DNA of 43,793 nt from Variovorax paradoxus. Its GTDB lineage: Bacteria > Pseudomonadota > Gammaproteobacteria > Burkholderiales > Burkholderiaceae_C. Below, piece after piece: positions 29,930 through 38,206 of this stretch. The stretch spans positions 1-43,793 of the forward strand of contig NZ_JAGGNV010000070.1 of assembly GCF_018614955.1 (NCBI RefSeq). The letters run 5' to 3'. A program made the translations under genes and the position numbers. The notes beneath the pieces are model-generated. The model was not told the origin of the DNA. It did no database searches and saw nothing but the letters and a program-made list of their open reading frames with translations. The number at the start of each line of letters is the position of its first letter. Within the stretch, counting starts at the first letter, position 1.

Positions 29930-30367
29930 CGGCACCGCGCTGCGGCGGTCGACCTTGCGGCTCAGCACCACCGAGGTGTGGGTGTGCTGGATGCCCTCGA
30001 TCAGCCCGATGCGGTCGAGCAGGGCGTCGAGCTGCTCGTTGGTCTCGCAGCGCAGGGCCAGCATGTAGTCGTACTGGCCGCTGACGGCCGAGAGCTCCTC
30101 GACCTCGGGCAGCCGCTCGAGCGCGCGGATCACAGCGGTGGCCGACTTCGGCGCCACGCTGAGGCCGCAGTAGGCCCGCACCGCGGCCTGTTCGAGCCGC
30201 TGGCCGAGGCGAACGCCGTAGCCGCCGATCACGCCCTCGCGTTCCAGCCGCGCGATGCGCGCCACCACCGTCGTGCGCGCCACCTTGAGCTTGCGCGCGA
30301 GCTCGGCAGCGGGCTCGCGGGCATTGGCCTGCAGCAGGCTCAGCAAATGGCGATCGGTGTCGTCCAA
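29918..30367 (-). CDS. Lrp/AsnC-family transcriptional regulator
   Basis: 149-residue regulator. The N-terminal winged helix-turn-helix (about 4-50, AELARKLKVARTTVVARI) is followed by an RAM effector/oligomerisation domain (about 65-145, GQYDYML, IEGIQHTHTSVVLS). It starts with TTG immediately after the RidA stop (TAGTTG), so it is translationally coupled and belongs to the end of the transglutaminase/ATP-grasp operon. Lrp proteins sense amino acids, which fits an operon that may make or break amide bonds. Whether it controls this operon is unknown. Confidence 0.87.
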   Translation of the reverse strand: MDDTDRHLLSLLQANAREPAAELARKLKVARTTVVARIARLEREGVIGGYGVRLGQRLEQAAVRAYCGLSVAPKSATAVIRALERLPEVEELSAVSGQYDYMLALRCETNEQLDALLDRIGLIEGIQHTHTSVVLSRKVDRRSAVPSSG

Positions 30368-30826
30368 CTATTCGACTTCGGCGATCAGTTCGATTTCGAC
30401 GCAAGCACCCATCGGAACCTGCGCCACGCCGAAGGCACTGCGCGCATGCGCACCCTTTTCGGGGCCGAAGACCTCGGCGAAGAACTCGCTGGCGCCGTTG
30501 GTCACCAGGTGCTGCTCGGTGAAAGTGCCGACCGAGTTGACCAGGCTCATCACCTTGACGATGCGCTTGACCTTGTTCAGGTCGCCGACCGCGGCCTGCA
30601 GCGTGCCGAGCAGGTCGATCGCGATCGCGCGTGCGGCCTGCTTGCCTTCGTCAGTGCCGAGCGTGGCGCCGAGCTGGCCGACCCAGGGTTTGCCATCTTT
30701 CTTGGCGATATGGCCGGAGAGGAACACCAGCTTGCCGGTCTGCACATAGGGCACATAGGCGGCCGCGGGGGCCGAGACCGGCGGCAGCGTGATGCCGAGG
30801 CTGGAAAGTTTGTCGTAAACGCTCAT
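30368..30826 (-). CDS. RidA/YjgF family protein
   Basis: 152-residue member of the longer RidA subgroup (LVFLSGHIAKKDGKPW, NSVGTFTEQHLVTNGASEF, HARSAFGVAQVPMGACVEIE), with the arginine and glutamate used by RidA proteins to hydrolyse reactive enamines and imines. The ATG overlaps the transglutaminase stop (ATGA), and the Lrp gene begins directly after its own stop. Association with the amidoligase-type operon suggests clean-up of an imine or enamine by-product; that is inference. Confidence 0.88.
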   Translation of the reverse strand: MSVYDKLSSLGITLPPVSAPAAAYVPYVQTGKLVFLSGHIAKKDGKPWVGQLGATLGTDEGKQAARAIAIDLLGTLQAAVGDLNKVKRIVKVMSLVNSVGTFTEQHLVTNGASEFFAEVFGPEKGAHARSAFGVAQVPMGACVEIELIAEVE

Positions 30827-31833
30827 GAAGGGTCCTCGTCTTGTTGGGATTGCGATTGTGATTGCGTCTGAGTCTGAGTCTGAGTCTGAGTCTGTATTTG
30901 TGACTGCGCCGCTTGCGCCGCTTGCGCCGCCTCGGCCCGCAGCTCTTCGAGCGGCTGTACCGTGACACTGACATCCAGCGTATGGCGCGCGCCGCCGTGC
31001 AGCACGCCGCGCATCGGCGAGACATCGGAATAGTCGCGGCCGATCGCCAGCGCCACGTAGTCCTCGCCGGGTTGGCGGCCGTTGGTCGGGTCGAACTCGG
31101 CCCAGTCGCCGGGCCCGTCGTCGCCGGGCAGGTAGACCGAGACCCAGGCATGCGAGGCGTCGGCGCCGACCAGCCGCGCTCTGCCGGGCGGCGGCTGCGT
31201 CAGCAGGTAGCCGCTGACGTAGCGCGCCGGCAGTCCCAGCGTGCGGAAGCAGGCGATCATGATGTGCGCGAAGTCCTGGCACACGCCGTGTCGCTGCGCC
31301 AGCGCCTCGATGGCCGGCGTGCTGATCTCGGTGCTCTCGGTGTCGTAGATGAAGTCGCGGTACATGCGCAGCGTGAGGTCCATGGCCGCGTCGAACACCG
31401 GACGGCCGGGCGCGAAGCTGGGCCGCGCGTAGGCGGCGAAGTCATCGTGCCGCGGCACGTAGCGCGAAGCGAAGACGAATTCGGAGGCCGGGTCGAAGGG
31501 CAGGTCCTTGGCGTAGCGGAAGCGCTCGCGCACCTCCTCCCAGGGCAGCTCGAGCGACGCCGCCGGCGACAGCACCGGCACGCCGGTCTCGACCACGCTC
31601 TCGGCCGTGACCACCAGTTCCTCGTGCGTCGAATCGAGCGCGAAGAAGGCGCGCGCGTTGCCGTAGACATCGGGCGACTCGCCGCGCTGCGCGGGCTCGG
31701 GGCTGATCGCGAGCGCATGGCTCATCAGCCGCTGCGAGCCGGTGGCCAGCGGCTTCAGGTGCGCGAGATGCTGCGCGGTCTCGACCGGCGGCGTGTACGC
31801 GTAGCGGGTTTCATGGGTGACGTGAAGCAACAT
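30823..31833 (-). CDS. Transglutaminase-like cysteine protease with Gln-rich tail
   Basis: 336-residue protein. The N-terminal beta domain (LLHVTHETRYAY) is followed by a transglutaminase-like core with Cys185 (GVCQDFAH), His228 (ASHAW) and Asp248 (EFDPTNG). It is expected to act as a peptidase or transamidase, as in the ATP-grasp/alpha-E gene sets. The last ~35 residues are Ala-Ala-Gln then (Gln-Thr/Ser)n repeats, a low-complexity tail encoded by a hexamer array. The start is 2 bp after the fusion gene, and the stop overlaps RidA. Confidence 0.88.
   Translation of the reverse strand: MLLHVTHETRYAYTPPVETAQHLAHLKPLATGSQRLMSHALAISPEPAQRGESPDVYGNARAFFALDSTHEELVVTAESVVETGVPVLSPAASLELPWEEVRERFRYAKDLPFDPASEFVFASRYVPRHDDFAAYARPSFAPGRPVFDAAMDLTLRMYRDFIYDTESTEISTPAIEALAQRHGVCQDFAHIMIACFRTLGLPARYVSGYLLTQPPPGRARLVGADASHAWVSVYLPGDDGPGDWAEFDPTNGRQPGEDYVALAIGRDYSDVSPMRGVLHGGARHTLDVSVTVQPLEELRAEAAQAAQAAQSQIQTQTQTQTQTQSQSQSQQDEDPS
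30841..30906 (-). repeat. Hexanucleotide array encoding a (QT/QS)n tail
   Basis: On the coding strand CAGACT is repeated about five times (core 30866-30894), flanked by CAATCA/CAATCG units. Units of six keep the frame, so slippage would change tail length rather than switch the gene off. A similar tail ends the second ATP-grasp gene at 42049-42081. Confidence 0.8.
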
Positions 31834-31835
31834 GG

Positions 31836-34532
31836 TCAGGCTCCGACGGAGCGGAGGGACTCGGAAGTCAGCGTGAAGTAGCGGATGCCGACGGCGTCCG
31901 ACACATGGTAGGCCGCCGTCTCGCAGTTCTCGAGCACGTTCTCCAGCGCGGGATGGCGTCCGTCGGGCCCGGCTTCGCAGAGATCTTCGAGCGTCCACGT
32001 GGCGGGGTCGGGCAGTTCGTGCGACAAGGCCGTGAGCTTGCCCGGCGCGCTGCCCGCCAGCCGCGCGATGCGGCCGCGCAGCGTCTGCGTCACCCAGGCC
32101 AGCGAACGCGGGTTGTCGCCGTCCTGCACCAGCAGGTCGACCAGGGTCGCGACATCGCGGCGCTGCTGATAGCGCGCATGGAAGGTGATGGTGCTGTCGA
32201 ACAGCGCGACCATGGCCTCGAAGCCGCTCACCTCGTGCACCGAGCCGATCTCGAAACCGGCCGCCAGCGAACTGGAGAGGAAGCCCAGCCGCTCGATGTG
32301 GCGGCCGATCGAGAGCAGCCGCCAGGCGTCGTCGCGCGTCATGCGGTCGGTCTGGGCGCCGGTGATCGCGGCCAGCGCGGCGCTGGTCGATTCGAGCATG
32401 CGCAATGCGCCGGCGCTCGCGTAGCTGCCTTCGCCGCGCTCGCCGGCCTGCTCGGCGGCGCGGCGCAGGAATTCGGCCTCGGCGCGCACGATCTGGTTCC
32501 AGTTGTCCTGCGACAGCCGCTCGCGCACCGCGGCCGCGGCCTGGCGCACGCAGCGCAGGCTGTAGCCGACGCTGCCGCCTTCTTCGACGTCGCCCAGCTC
32601 CGCGATCAGCGCGCGTTCGAACACGCGGCGCGACTTCGGGATGGTCGGTACATCGCGTGGCACCAGCGCATTGCGCAGCGTCAGCCGGTGCAGCCAGCTC
32701 AGGAGCGCCGGCGAGGACTGGTCTTCGCCACCGAGCACGTCGAGCGTGAGCCGCGCCAGGCGCACCGCGTTCTCGGCGCGCTCGGTGTAGCGGCCGAGCC
32801 AGAACATGTTCTCCGCCGCGCGGCTGGTGACCGGTGCGCGGTGCCGCGCCAGCGAGGCAGGCGTCGCATGGGGCTGCAGCAGCGTGGTGCGGTCGACCTC
32901 GCCGTGGGTCTGCACCCAGACGTCGGCGCTGCTGCCGCCGCGCTGCATCGAGGCGATCTGCGCATCCGCGCCCGCGAGCCGTGCCAGCCCGCCGGGCAGC
33001 ACCCGCCACGAGCGTGCGCCGTCGCTCACCGCGAACACGCGCAGCAGCACCGCGCGCGGCGCGATGTGGCCGGGGCCGAGGTCCTGCGTCCAGGTCGGCA
33101 TCTGCGACAGCGGCAGGTAGCTCTGCACGGTGTGCTCGTCGCCCTGGCGCACGATGCGGCCGGCCCACTCGTCGAGCTCGCGGCGTCCCATGCGGCTGCC
33201 GAGCACGGCATCGAAGCTGGTGTGGGAGTCGTCGCCGGGGTAGGTGGACTTGATCGCGCAACTGTCGAGCTGCGGCAGCACCGCTTCCATGGCGGCGCGT
33301 TCGCCGCACCACCAGGTGGGCAGGGCCGGGAGCTGCAGCTTCTCGCCGATCAGGCGGCGCGCCAGCGCCGGCAGGAAGCCGAGCAGCGCAGGAGACTCCA
33401 GGAAGGCCGAGCCCGGCATGTTGGCCACCAGCACGTTGCCGGCGCGGATCGCCTGCAGCAGGCCCGGCACGCCGAGCGTGGAGTCGGGGCGCAGCTCGAG
33501 CGGGTCGAGGTACTGGTCGTCGAGCCGCTTGATCAGCCCGTGCACCGGGCGCAGGCCCTGCAGCGTCTTGAGGTAGAGGCGCTGGTCGCGCACCGTGAGG
33601 TCGCTGCCCTCGACCAGCGTGATGCCGAGGTAGCGCGAGAGGTAGGCGTGCTCGAAATAGGTTTCGTTGTAGGGCCCCGGCGTGAGCAGCGCGATGTGCG
33701 GCGGCTGGCCGGCCGGGCACATGTGCTGCAAGCCTTCCATCATCGCGTGGTAGGTCGCGGCCAGGCGCTGCACGTGCAGCGCCTCGAAGGCCTGCGGGAA
33801 CTGGCGCGCGATCGCGAGCCGGTTCTCGAGCAGGTAGCCCAGGCCCGAGGGTGCCTGCGTGCGCTGCGACACCACCCACCAGTTGCCGTCGGGTCCGCGC
33901 GCCAGGTCGAAGGCGGCGATGTGCAGCCAGGTGTCGCCGGGCGGCTCGACGCCGTGCATCGCGCGCAGGTAGCCCGGATGGCCATGCACCAGTGCGGGCG
34001 GCAGGAGGCCCTCGGCCAGCAGCTTCTGCGGCCCGTAGACGTCGGCCATCACGCGGTCGAGCACGCGCGTGCGCTGCAGCACGCCGGCCTCGATCTGGGC
34101 CCAGCTCTCGGGCGAGACGATCAGCGGAAAGAGGTCGAGCGACCAGGGCCGCTGCGGTCCGTCGGCATCGGCGTACACGTTGTAGGTGACGCCGTTGTCG
34201 CGGATCTGCCGCTCGAGGCTGACCGCGCGCCGCGGCAGGTCGTTGAAACCGGCGGCGCCCAACTGCCCGAAGAAATCGGCCCAGGCGGGCGCGAGCGGCG
34301 GGCGCTCGTGCGGCGGGGCTTCTTCGGCCTGCGCGGCAGGGGGCACGGACGAGGCCTCGTACAGCGGCGCCGGCTGGGAAGGCCCGCCCACGCGCGGGGC
34401 CGCGACCGGCGTGGCGGCGCCGCGCAGCTCGTCGAAGTGGCCCGGCGCGGCCGGCGGGGCGAGCGCCGAGGCCAAGTCGGCGGGCGACTCCAGGGCCTGG
34501 GCGTCGAAGAGGGATTCGTTCAGTGGGTCCAA
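31836..34532 (-). CDS. Circularly permuted ATP-grasp / alpha-E fusion protein
   Basis: 898-residue fusion. After a Pro/Ala-rich leader (1-80) comes a type 2 circularly permuted ATP-grasp domain (about 90-480; RDNGVTYNVYAD, LLTPGPYNETYFEHAYL, STLGVPGL, IKSTYPGDDSHTSF), then an alpha-E helical domain (about 565-895; MFWLGRYTERAENAVRLARL). Together these resemble amide-ligase modules that pair with transglutaminases; the peptide made is unknown. The only start giving the full leader is TTG 34532, 48 bp after the DUF2126 gene, without a good ribosome site, so the N-terminus is uncertain. The second locus (40579-43062) encodes the same two domains separately. Confidence 0.87.
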   Translation of the reverse strand: MDPLNESLFDAQALESPADLASALAPPAAPGHFDELRGAATPVAAPRVGGPSQPAPLYEASSVPPAAQAEEAPPHERPPLAPAWADFFGQLGAAGFNDLPRRAVSLERQIRDNGVTYNVYADADGPQRPWSLDLFPLIVSPESWAQIEAGVLQRTRVLDRVMADVYGPQKLLAEGLLPPALVHGHPGYLRAMHGVEPPGDTWLHIAAFDLARGPDGNWWVVSQRTQAPSGLGYLLENRLAIARQFPQAFEALHVQRLAATYHAMMEGLQHMCPAGQPPHIALLTPGPYNETYFEHAYLSRYLGITLVEGSDLTVRDQRLYLKTLQGLRPVHGLIKRLDDQYLDPLELRPDSTLGVPGLLQAIRAGNVLVANMPGSAFLESPALLGFLPALARRLIGEKLQLPALPTWWCGERAAMEAVLPQLDSCAIKSTYPGDDSHTSFDAVLGSRMGRRELDEWAGRIVRQGDEHTVQSYLPLSQMPTWTQDLGPGHIAPRAVLLRVFAVSDGARSWRVLPGGLARLAGADAQIASMQRGGSSADVWVQTHGEVDRTTLLQPHATPASLARHRAPVTSRAAENMFWLGRYTERAENAVRLARLTLDVLGGEDQSSPALLSWLHRLTLRNALVPRDVPTIPKSRRVFERALIAELGDVEEGGSVGYSLRCVRQAAAAVRERLSQDNWNQIVRAEAEFLRRAAEQAGERGEGSYASAGALRMLESTSAALAAITGAQTDRMTRDDAWRLLSIGRHIERLGFLSSSLAAGFEIGSVHEVSGFEAMVALFDSTITFHARYQQRRDVATLVDLLVQDGDNPRSLAWVTQTLRGRIARLAGSAPGKLTALSHELPDPATWTLEDLCEAGPDGRHPALENVLENCETAAYHVSDAVGIRYFTLTSESLRSVGA

Positions 34533-34580
34533 GATGTGCCGATTGTCACATCGGCGTCATCGCGATGGGGGGCGGTGGCC

Positions 34581-37500
34581 TCATCCTCGTCGCAGATCCA
34601 GCGTGAAGGGAAACTCGCGGCTTCCGGCCAGTTCGATCGTCGCCGGCGGCGTGCGCAGCAGGCCGGGCGTATGGCCCATGCGCGAGAAGCGCGAGTGGCG
34701 CCGGCTCTCGGCCTCGTAGGCGTTGACCGGGAAGGTGTCGTAGCTGCGCCCGCCCGGATGGGCGACGAAGTACTGGCAGCCGCCGAGCGAACGCTTCATC
34801 CAGGTATCGACCAGGTCGAAGGTGAGCGGCGCGTGCGCGCCGATGCTCGGGTGCAGCGCCGAGGGCGGATTCCAGGCCTTGTAGCGGATGCCGGCCACGA
34901 ATTCGCCGACCGTGCCCGTAGGCTGCAGCGGCAGCACCTTGCCGTTGACGGTGACGACGTGTCGGCTTTCGTTGAGGCCGGTCACGCGCACCTCGATGCG
35001 TTCGAGCGAGGAATCCACATAGCGCACGGTGCCGCCGGCCGAGCCTTCCTCGCCCATCACGTGCCAGGGTTCCAGCGCGTTGCGCAGCGACAGCTCGACG
35101 CCCATGGCCTGCACTTGGCCGACCAGCGGGAAGCGGAACTCCAGGTGCGGTGCGAACCAGTCCGGATCGAAGGCGAAGCCGGCCTGCCGCATCTCGCTGA
35201 TGACGTCGTCGAAATCCATCTTGACGAAGGTCGGTAAGAGGAAGCGGTCGTGCAGCTCGGTGCCCCAGCGGGTGGCGGGCGCCTGGTAGGGCTCGTCCCA
35301 GAAACGGGCGATGAAGGCGCGCAGCAGCAGCTGTTGCGCGATGCTCATGCGCGCATGCGGCGGCATCTCGAAGGCGCGCAGCTCCAGCAGGCCGAGGCGG
35401 CCGGTGGCGGAGTCGGGCGAGTAGAGCTTGTCGATGCAGAACTCGCTGCGGTGCGTGTTGCCGGTGACGTCGACGAGGATGTTGCGCAGCGTGCGGTCCA
35501 CCATCCAGGCCGGCATGTTCTGGCCGTGGATCTCGCGGTTGCGCGCGATTTCCTTGAGGGCGATCTCGAGTTCGTAGAGCTGGTCGTTGCGCGCTTCGTC
35601 GACGCGCGGCGCCTGGCTGGTCGGGCCGATGAACATGCCCGAGAACAGGTAGCTCAGCGACGGGTGGTTGTGCCAGTAGAGCAAGAGGCTCGCGAGCAGC
35701 TCGGGCCGGCGCAGGAAGGGGCTGTCGGCCGGCGTGGCGCCGCCCAGCACGAAGTGGTTGCCGCCGCCGGTGCCGGTGTGACGGCCGTCGGTCATGAACT
35801 TCTCGGCCGACAGGCGGGTCTCGAAGGCCGCGTTGTAGAGGAACTCGGTGTGCGCCACCAGTTCGCGCCAGTTGTGCGCGGGATGGATGTTGACCTCGAT
35901 CACGCCCGGGTCGGGCGTGACCTGCAGCATCTTCAGGCGCGGATCGCGCGGCGGCGGATAGCCTTCGAGCACCACCTGCACGCCCAGCTGGTCGGCCGTG
36001 GCTTCGACCGCGGCGACGAGGTCGAGGTAGTCCTCCAGCCGCGCCAGCGGCGGCATGAAGACGTAGAGCACGCCCGAGGCGCTGCCGACCTTCTCGGCGG
36101 CGGGCCCGTTGGCGCGGCGCGGGTCGCGCACCTCCACGCACAACGCGGTGCGCGTGACCCAGTGGGCCGACTCGCCGTGTCGCGGCTCGCGCGTCGTGGT
36201 CGGATCGGAGGAGGCCGCAGCAGCGCGCGCCGCCGCGGGGTTGCCGTGCGCGGCCTGGAAGCGCAGCGCGGCCGGCGACTGCTGCGGCACGCCGAAGTCG
36301 TAGGGCACGGCGCCCAGATCGGCCGGCGCGCCGGCGAGCCCGCCTTCGTAGCGCGCACGGAAGAGGGTGGAAGCGGGCAGCGGCGCGCGCGGCGCAGTGG
36401 GGTCGCGCTCCACCAGGTAGGGATAGTCGCCCTTGCTGACCCAGGGCTGCGAATCGAGCGGCAGGCGGTAGCCCATCGGCGAATCGCCGGGGATCAGGTA
36501 CATGCGGTCGTCGCGCAGGAACCAGGGGCCGGTCTTCCAGCCCGGGCCGGCGAGCGCGGGCGCATCGGTGTCGGCGTTCGCGGCCTCGATCGGCAGCATG
36601 TAGCCGATCACCGCGTCGAGCTTCTGCGTGAACACGCGGCGCAGGCGCACGCGCTCCAGCTCGTCGTCGAGCTTCGAATCGAAGGGGTCGACGTTCACCG
36701 GCAGCCGGCGCTCGCGCCAGAGGTAGTAGTAGACGTCTTCGTAGCCGGACTGCACGAAGCGGTCGGTCAGGCCGAGCTTGTGCGCGAGCGCACTGGTGAA
36801 GCGGCGCGCGTCTTCGCTCGTGTAGTGGGTGGGCGTGCGCTCGTCGGCGAAGAGCTCGGGCTTGTGCCACAGCGGCTGGCCGTCGGCGCGCCAGAAGATC
36901 GACAGCGCCCAGCGCGGCAGCTGCTCGCCCGGGTACCACTTGCCCTGGCCGAAATGCAGGAAGCCGCCCTGGCCGTATTCGGCGCGCAGCTTGTGCACGA
37001 GCTCGGTCGCGTAGCCGCGCTTGGTGGGGCCGAGCGCATCGGTGTTCCACTCGGGCGCGTCGCGGTCGCTGGTGGCGACGTAGGTCGGCTCGCCGCCCAT
37101 CGTGAGGCGCACGTCGCCGGCATTCAGGCGCGCGTCGACCGCCTCGCCGAGCGCCAGCACTTCGGCCCATTGCTCCTCGGTGTAGGGCTTGGTCACGCGC
37201 GGCGATTCGTGGATGCGCGTGACCTTCATCTCGTGGGCGAAGTCGACCTCGGCTTCGTCCACCGCGCCTTCGATCGGCGCCGCGCTCGAAGGCGTGGGCG
37301 TGCAGGCGAGCGGGATGTGGCCCTCGCCGGCCATCAGGCCCGAGGTCGCGTCGAGCCCGATCCAGCCGGCGCCGGGCAGATAGACCTCGCACCAGGCATG
37401 CAGGTCGGTGAAGTCGACCGTGGTGCCGCTCGGGCCGTCGAGCGCCTTCACGTCGGGCGTGAGCTGGATCAGGTAGCCCGAGACGAAGCGCGCCGCCAGC

Positions 37501-38084
37501 CCGCAATGGCGCAGCAGCTGCACCAGCAGCCAGCCCGAATCGCGGCAGGAGCCGGAGGCGTTGGCCAGCGTCTGCTCGGGCGACTGCACGCCCGGCTCCA
37601 TGCGGATCAGGTAGCCGACGTCCTTCTGCACCTGCTGGTTGAGGCCGACCAGGAAGTCGATGGTGCGCTGCGTCTTGCGGTCGATCTTCTCGAGGTAGGC
37701 CGCCACCAGCGGCGTGGCGGGGTCGGCCACGAGGTAGGGCGCGAGTTCCTGCGCCTGCGACTCGGTGTACTTGAAAGGGAAGTTCTCGGCCTGCGGCTCG
37801 AGGAAGAAGTCGAAAGGGTTGTAGACCGCCATCTCGACCACGAGGTCGACCGTGACCTTGAACTCGCGCGTCTTCTCGGGGAACACCAGGCGCGCCTGGT
37901 AGTTCGCGAAGGGGTCCTGCTGCCAGTTGACGAAGTGCTGCTCGGGCTCGACGCGCAGCGAGTACGAGATCACGTTGCTGCGGCAATGCGGCGCGGGACG
38001 CAGGCGGATCACCTGCGGACCCAATTGCACCGGACGGTCGTACTTGTAATGGGTGACGTGGTGGAGAGCGGCGTGAATGGACAT
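34581..38084 (-). CDS. Large transglutaminase-like protein with DUF2126
   Basis: 1167-residue protein. The N-terminal transglutaminase core has Cys180 (SGSCRDSGW), His229 (LHAWCEVY) and Asp245 (GLDATSG), so the triad is complete. It continues into the long DUF2126 region (about 320-1165; MGGEPTYVATSD, FHFGQGKWYPGE-like, GTGGGNHFVLGG), which resembles a permuted ligase/peptidase partner domain. It is the first gene of a five-gene minus-strand operon. ATG 38084 follows a weak GAGA run. The family always travels with ATP-grasp and alpha-E proteins; the biochemical role is unknown. Confidence 0.88.
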   Translation of the reverse strand: MSIHAALHHVTHYKYDRPVQLGPQVIRLRPAPHCRSNVISYSLRVEPEQHFVNWQQDPFANYQARLVFPEKTREFKVTVDLVVEMAVYNPFDFFLEPQAENFPFKYTESQAQELAPYLVADPATPLVAAYLEKIDRKTQRTIDFLVGLNQQVQKDVGYLIRMEPGVQSPEQTLANASGSCRDSGWLLVQLLRHCGLAARFVSGYLIQLTPDVKALDGPSGTTVDFTDLHAWCEVYLPGAGWIGLDATSGLMAGEGHIPLACTPTPSSAAPIEGAVDEAEVDFAHEMKVTRIHESPRVTKPYTEEQWAEVLALGEAVDARLNAGDVRLTMGGEPTYVATSDRDAPEWNTDALGPTKRGYATELVHKLRAEYGQGGFLHFGQGKWYPGEQLPRWALSIFWRADGQPLWHKPELFADERTPTHYTSEDARRFTSALAHKLGLTDRFVQSGYEDVYYYLWRERRLPVNVDPFDSKLDDELERVRLRRVFTQKLDAVIGYMLPIEAANADTDAPALAGPGWKTGPWFLRDDRMYLIPGDSPMGYRLPLDSQPWVSKGDYPYLVERDPTAPRAPLPASTLFRARYEGGLAGAPADLGAVPYDFGVPQQSPAALRFQAAHGNPAAARAAAASSDPTTTREPRHGESAHWVTRTALCVEVRDPRRANGPAAEKVGSASGVLYVFMPPLARLEDYLDLVAAVEATADQLGVQVVLEGYPPPRDPRLKMLQVTPDPGVIEVNIHPAHNWRELVAHTEFLYNAAFETRLSAEKFMTDGRHTGTGGGNHFVLGGATPADSPFLRRPELLASLLLYWHNHPSLSYLFSGMFIGPTSQAPRVDEARNDQLYELEIALKEIARNREIHGQNMPAWMVDRTLRNILVDVTGNTHRSEFCIDKLYSPDSATGRLGLLELRAFEMPPHARMSIAQQLLLRAFIARFWDEPYQAPATRWGTELHDRFLLPTFVKMDFDDVISEMRQAGFAFDPDWFAPHLEFRFPLVGQVQAMGVELSLRNALEPWHVMGEEGSAGGTVRYVDSSLERIEVRVTGLNESRHVVTVNGKVLPLQPTGTVGEFVAGIRYKAWNPPSALHPSIGAHAPLTFDLVDTWMKRSLGGCQYFVAHPGGRSYDTFPVNAYEAESRRHSRFSRMGHTPGLLRTPPATIELAGSREFPFTLDLRRG

Positions 38085-38206
38085 TTTTTCTCGTGACGTC
38101 GAGGGTGCCTCGGGGTGAGACGCATACTAGCCCACACGGATAGCAATTAGCGCGCCACAGAGAGCGTGTCAGGGAGTGATTGCTGCATGTCATCGAGGAC
38201 CGTTGC

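Noticed and set aside
30841..30906. Possible CRISPR or regulatory tandem repeat
   Set aside because: Units are six bases with no spacers and lie inside the coding frame; it is a microsatellite encoding a Gln-rich tail.
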